The translations under genes and the position numbers were made by a program. From positions 1-64,000 of the forward strand of contig JANRJH010000045.1 of NCBI GenBank assembly GCA_033764075.1: 64,000 nt of DNA. The letters are read 5' to 3'. Below the pieces are notes generated by a model. That model was not told where the DNA came from and searched no databases. It worked only from the letters and a program-made list of their open reading frames with translations. The DNA is from M3007 sp033764075. Its GTDB lineage: Bacteria; Bacteroidota; Bacteroidia; Chitinophagales; Saprospiraceae. This document shows, one piece after another, positions 62,465 to 64,000 of this stretch; the first letter of the stretch is position 1; every line of letters starts with the position of its first letter.

Positions 62465-64000
62465 TTACCTCCGTTTGCTTTTCCGGGGACGATCACGTGA
62501 GGTGGGCGACGCGTCGTCTACCCGCACGGCCCGGTCCTTGACCGCATACTTGGGCAGCTCGCTGCGCACGATGGCGGCGTACTCCGGATCAATATCGAAG
62601 TGAATGTGTGTGCGTTTCAGATCGATGTTGGAAATGGCCGTTGGCGGAATGCCCAGGGCGCGTTGCAGGTGCGTAACAAACGTGCTCTCGGTCACGCCGT
62701 CCATCTGCCCGATGTTGACAAACAGCCTTTCCTTGCTGCCGTTCGAAGAAACCGGCAGGGGCTTGGTCTCCTCTTCCGTCTCTACAGGTGCACTGGCAGG
62801 GGTAGAAGCCGGTTCGGGGGTGTCAATCAAATTCAAATCGGTTTCGCGCAATGCCTTCTCGCGAATACGTCTGTATTCTGCGGTGGCAATCATTTGAATG
62901 ATCTCGCCCTTGGTGAGCTTGTTGAAGTTTTTCACGGACTCCACCATCAGGTGCTCCGGCACTTCTACGCGCTCCTGATCAAAATAGCGCTCCAGTGCTC
63001 TGCGGTATCGCGCTTCTGTCAGATCCTCCGGCGTCGGGATTATCCGGCGTTCCAGGTGTACGTTCACCTGGTGGCTTACGTCAATGAGGTCCGCTTCGAA
63101 TTTGGGCGTAATGATGGACGCGGCGTACGCCGGTTCGGCGCCCATGTCGGCCAGCAACCGGCAGCGCTGGTAGTACACCTCAGGGACCGAAGGTATGCCG
63201 TAGTGGATGATGGCGGGCACCGGGGGGAGTTGCAGGCTGCGCACCGCAACGTCGGTCATAATCAGCCAGTGGTATTTTCCGGTGGTAAACTGATCGATGA
63301 GGTGGTTGTATTCATCGGCAGAAACCTCGCTGTCGATAAACCTGGCCGGTATGCCTGAAATGCTGAGCTTTTCGGCAATCTCGCGCCCGTCGTTGCGCGT
63401 AAGGCAAATGATGTACCCCCGCCAGCGGTACTCCACACTCAGCAGGCGCTTGAGGGCAGGGAATCGGAGCGGGTTGCGGCACAAATAGTACTGGTGCACG
63501 ATGTTTCTGCCGGCGAGACTCACGTCGTGAATCGTGATCTCGCGCGCCTGGGGCATGAAGCGCCGGACAAGCTCCTTCACCTCGTCGGTCACCGAAGCGG
63601 TGAGCATCCAGGTGGCGCGTCGATGCTCCACGGCCATCAACAAAATGTCAATCGCCTCGCGCATGCCTGCGTTGAGTAGTTCATCGCCGCCGTGCAGCAC
63701 AAAGTGGCTCACCTCATGCAGGTTGATGACGCCGTGCGTCAGCAGGTCTACCAGCCGCCCCGGATAGGCGACCACCACCTGCACGCCCCGCACCTGCTCG
63801 GCCTGCTCCTCAATAGAGGTGCTGCCTGGCAGCGCCAGGATGCGCAACCCCGGCACGGCAGACGCCCGTTTTTCCAGATCGGCCGCCACCTGGTTGCATT
63901 GTTCACGGGTATTGCACAGGACAATCCCCTGCAGGCTCGGCTTCAACGGATCCATCGCGCTGAGCAACGAAAGCCCGTAGACATCCTGATAAACCGATCC
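62465..64000 (-). CDS. Degenerate (pseudo-)DEAD-box protein with DbpA-type RNA-binding domain (partial, right edge)
   Basis: 511 residues are visible and the N-terminus lies beyond the window. The two RecA folds are readable, but their motifs are altered. Motif I is GSVYQ where GTGKT is expected, motif II LHGGD where LDEAD is expected, motif III TAS for SAT, motif V VRSLQ for ARGID, and motif VI QRCRLLAD for HRIGRTGR. The TPGR-like YPGR is kept. The C-terminal ~90 residues (RLFVNIGQMDGVTESTFVTH to SELPKYAVKDRAV) resemble the DbpA RNA-binding domain, ending in a basic tail. It is probably an ATPase-dead RNA-binding scaffold. It begins a unit with MoxR and an unknown gene. Confidence 0.85.
   Translation of the reverse strand, partial: GSVYQDVYGLSLLSAMDPLKPSLQGIVLCNTREQCNQVAADLEKRASAVPGLRILALPGSTSIEEQAEQVRGVQVVVAYPGRLVDLLTHGVINLHEVSHFVLHGGDELLNAGMREAIDILLMAVEHRRATWMLTASVTDEVKELVRRFMPQAREITIHDVSLAGRNIVHQYYLCRNPLRFPALKRLLSVEYRWRGYIICLTRNDGREIAEKLSISGIPARFIDSEVSADEYNHLIDQFTTGKYHWLIMTDVAVRSLQLPPVPAIIHYGIPSVPEVYYQRCRLLADMGAEPAYAASIITPKFEADLIDVSHQVNVHLERRIIPTPEDLTEARYRRALERYFDQERVEVPEHLMVESVKNFNKLTKGEIIQMIATAEYRRIREKALRETDLNLIDTPEPASTPASAPVETEEETKPLPVSSNGSKERLFVNIGQMDGVTESTFVTHLQRALGIPPTAISNIDLKRTHIHFDIDPEYAAIVRSELPKYAVKDRAVRVDDASPTSRDRPRKSKRR

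Noticed and set aside
62465..63967. Calling the right-edge gene a normal DEAD-box helicase
   Set aside because: The fold and the DbpA tail fit, but motifs I, II, III, V and VI are all substituted, so an active ATPase call is not supported.

Overview
This is a chromosomal stretch from a member of the Bacteroidota, most likely of the Saprospirales/Lewinella-Haliscomenobacter type. The evidence is a SprA-type outer-membrane translocon of the type IX secretion system (T9SS), three proteins with T9SS C-terminal sorting domains, several start-proximal TAnnTTTG boxes (the Bacteroidota -7 element), many lipoprotein signals, a CarboxypepD-plug TonB receptor and fairly high GC. No rRNA, tRNA, integrase, transposase or CRISPR array was seen. 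Most of the window is ordinary single-copy metabolic and envelope genes with short intergenic gaps.

Layout. 1-1519: tail of an SPFH-like gene converging on a HI0933-type flavoprotein, separated by a large inverted array of 7-bp repeats. 1624-5616: probable operon nadA, CHAD protein, small lipoprotein, aroA, then dcd on its own promoter. 5657-8878: haloperoxidase-like PAP2 lipoprotein, DAHP synthase/chorismate mutase, LysE exporter. 9035-16369: two tandem paralogous secreted metzincin proteases with T9SS domains. 16374-23021: fructosamine-kinase-like protein, beta-CASP nuclease, DUF3298 lipoprotein, methylmalonyl-CoA mutase, RhlE helicase. 23196-30689: the giant sprA. 30854-39478: SIMPL protein, fused double amidohydrolase, a decayed OmpA-family pseudogene, DUF937, HD hydrolase, small membrane protein, EamA transporter, hemA. 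39508-41712: DUF5682 protein. 41769-47542: beta-propeller phytase, repeat-containing T9SS protein, TonB receptor. 47550-51455: M28 and S9 peptidases. 51839-56596: pstSCAB and a sensor kinase. 56618-64000: kynurenine monooxygenase, TolC, LON-domain protein, and a three-gene unit of a degenerate DEAD-box protein, MoxR ATPase and an unknown secreted protein.

How the parts fit. Two themes stand out. The first is secretion: the SprA translocon and three likely cargo proteins lie in one window. The second is phosphate: a phytase, an adjacent secreted protein plus TonB receptor, and a complete Pst importer with a sensor kinase. Upstream of the T9SS-protein/TonB-receptor pair and upstream of pstS I see CTTAA-type direct repeats with an exact 11-bp period, the geometry of a PhoB box, so these loci may form one Pho regulon. 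PstC carries an extra periplasmic domain that looks like a piece of PstS.

The most unusual single gene is at the right edge. It is a DEAD-box helicase fold with a DbpA-type RNA-binding tail in which motifs I, II, III, V and VI are all altered, so it is probably a catalytically dead RNA-binding protein rather than a helicase. All functional statements rest on reading the sequence and on family knowledge; no searches were run.
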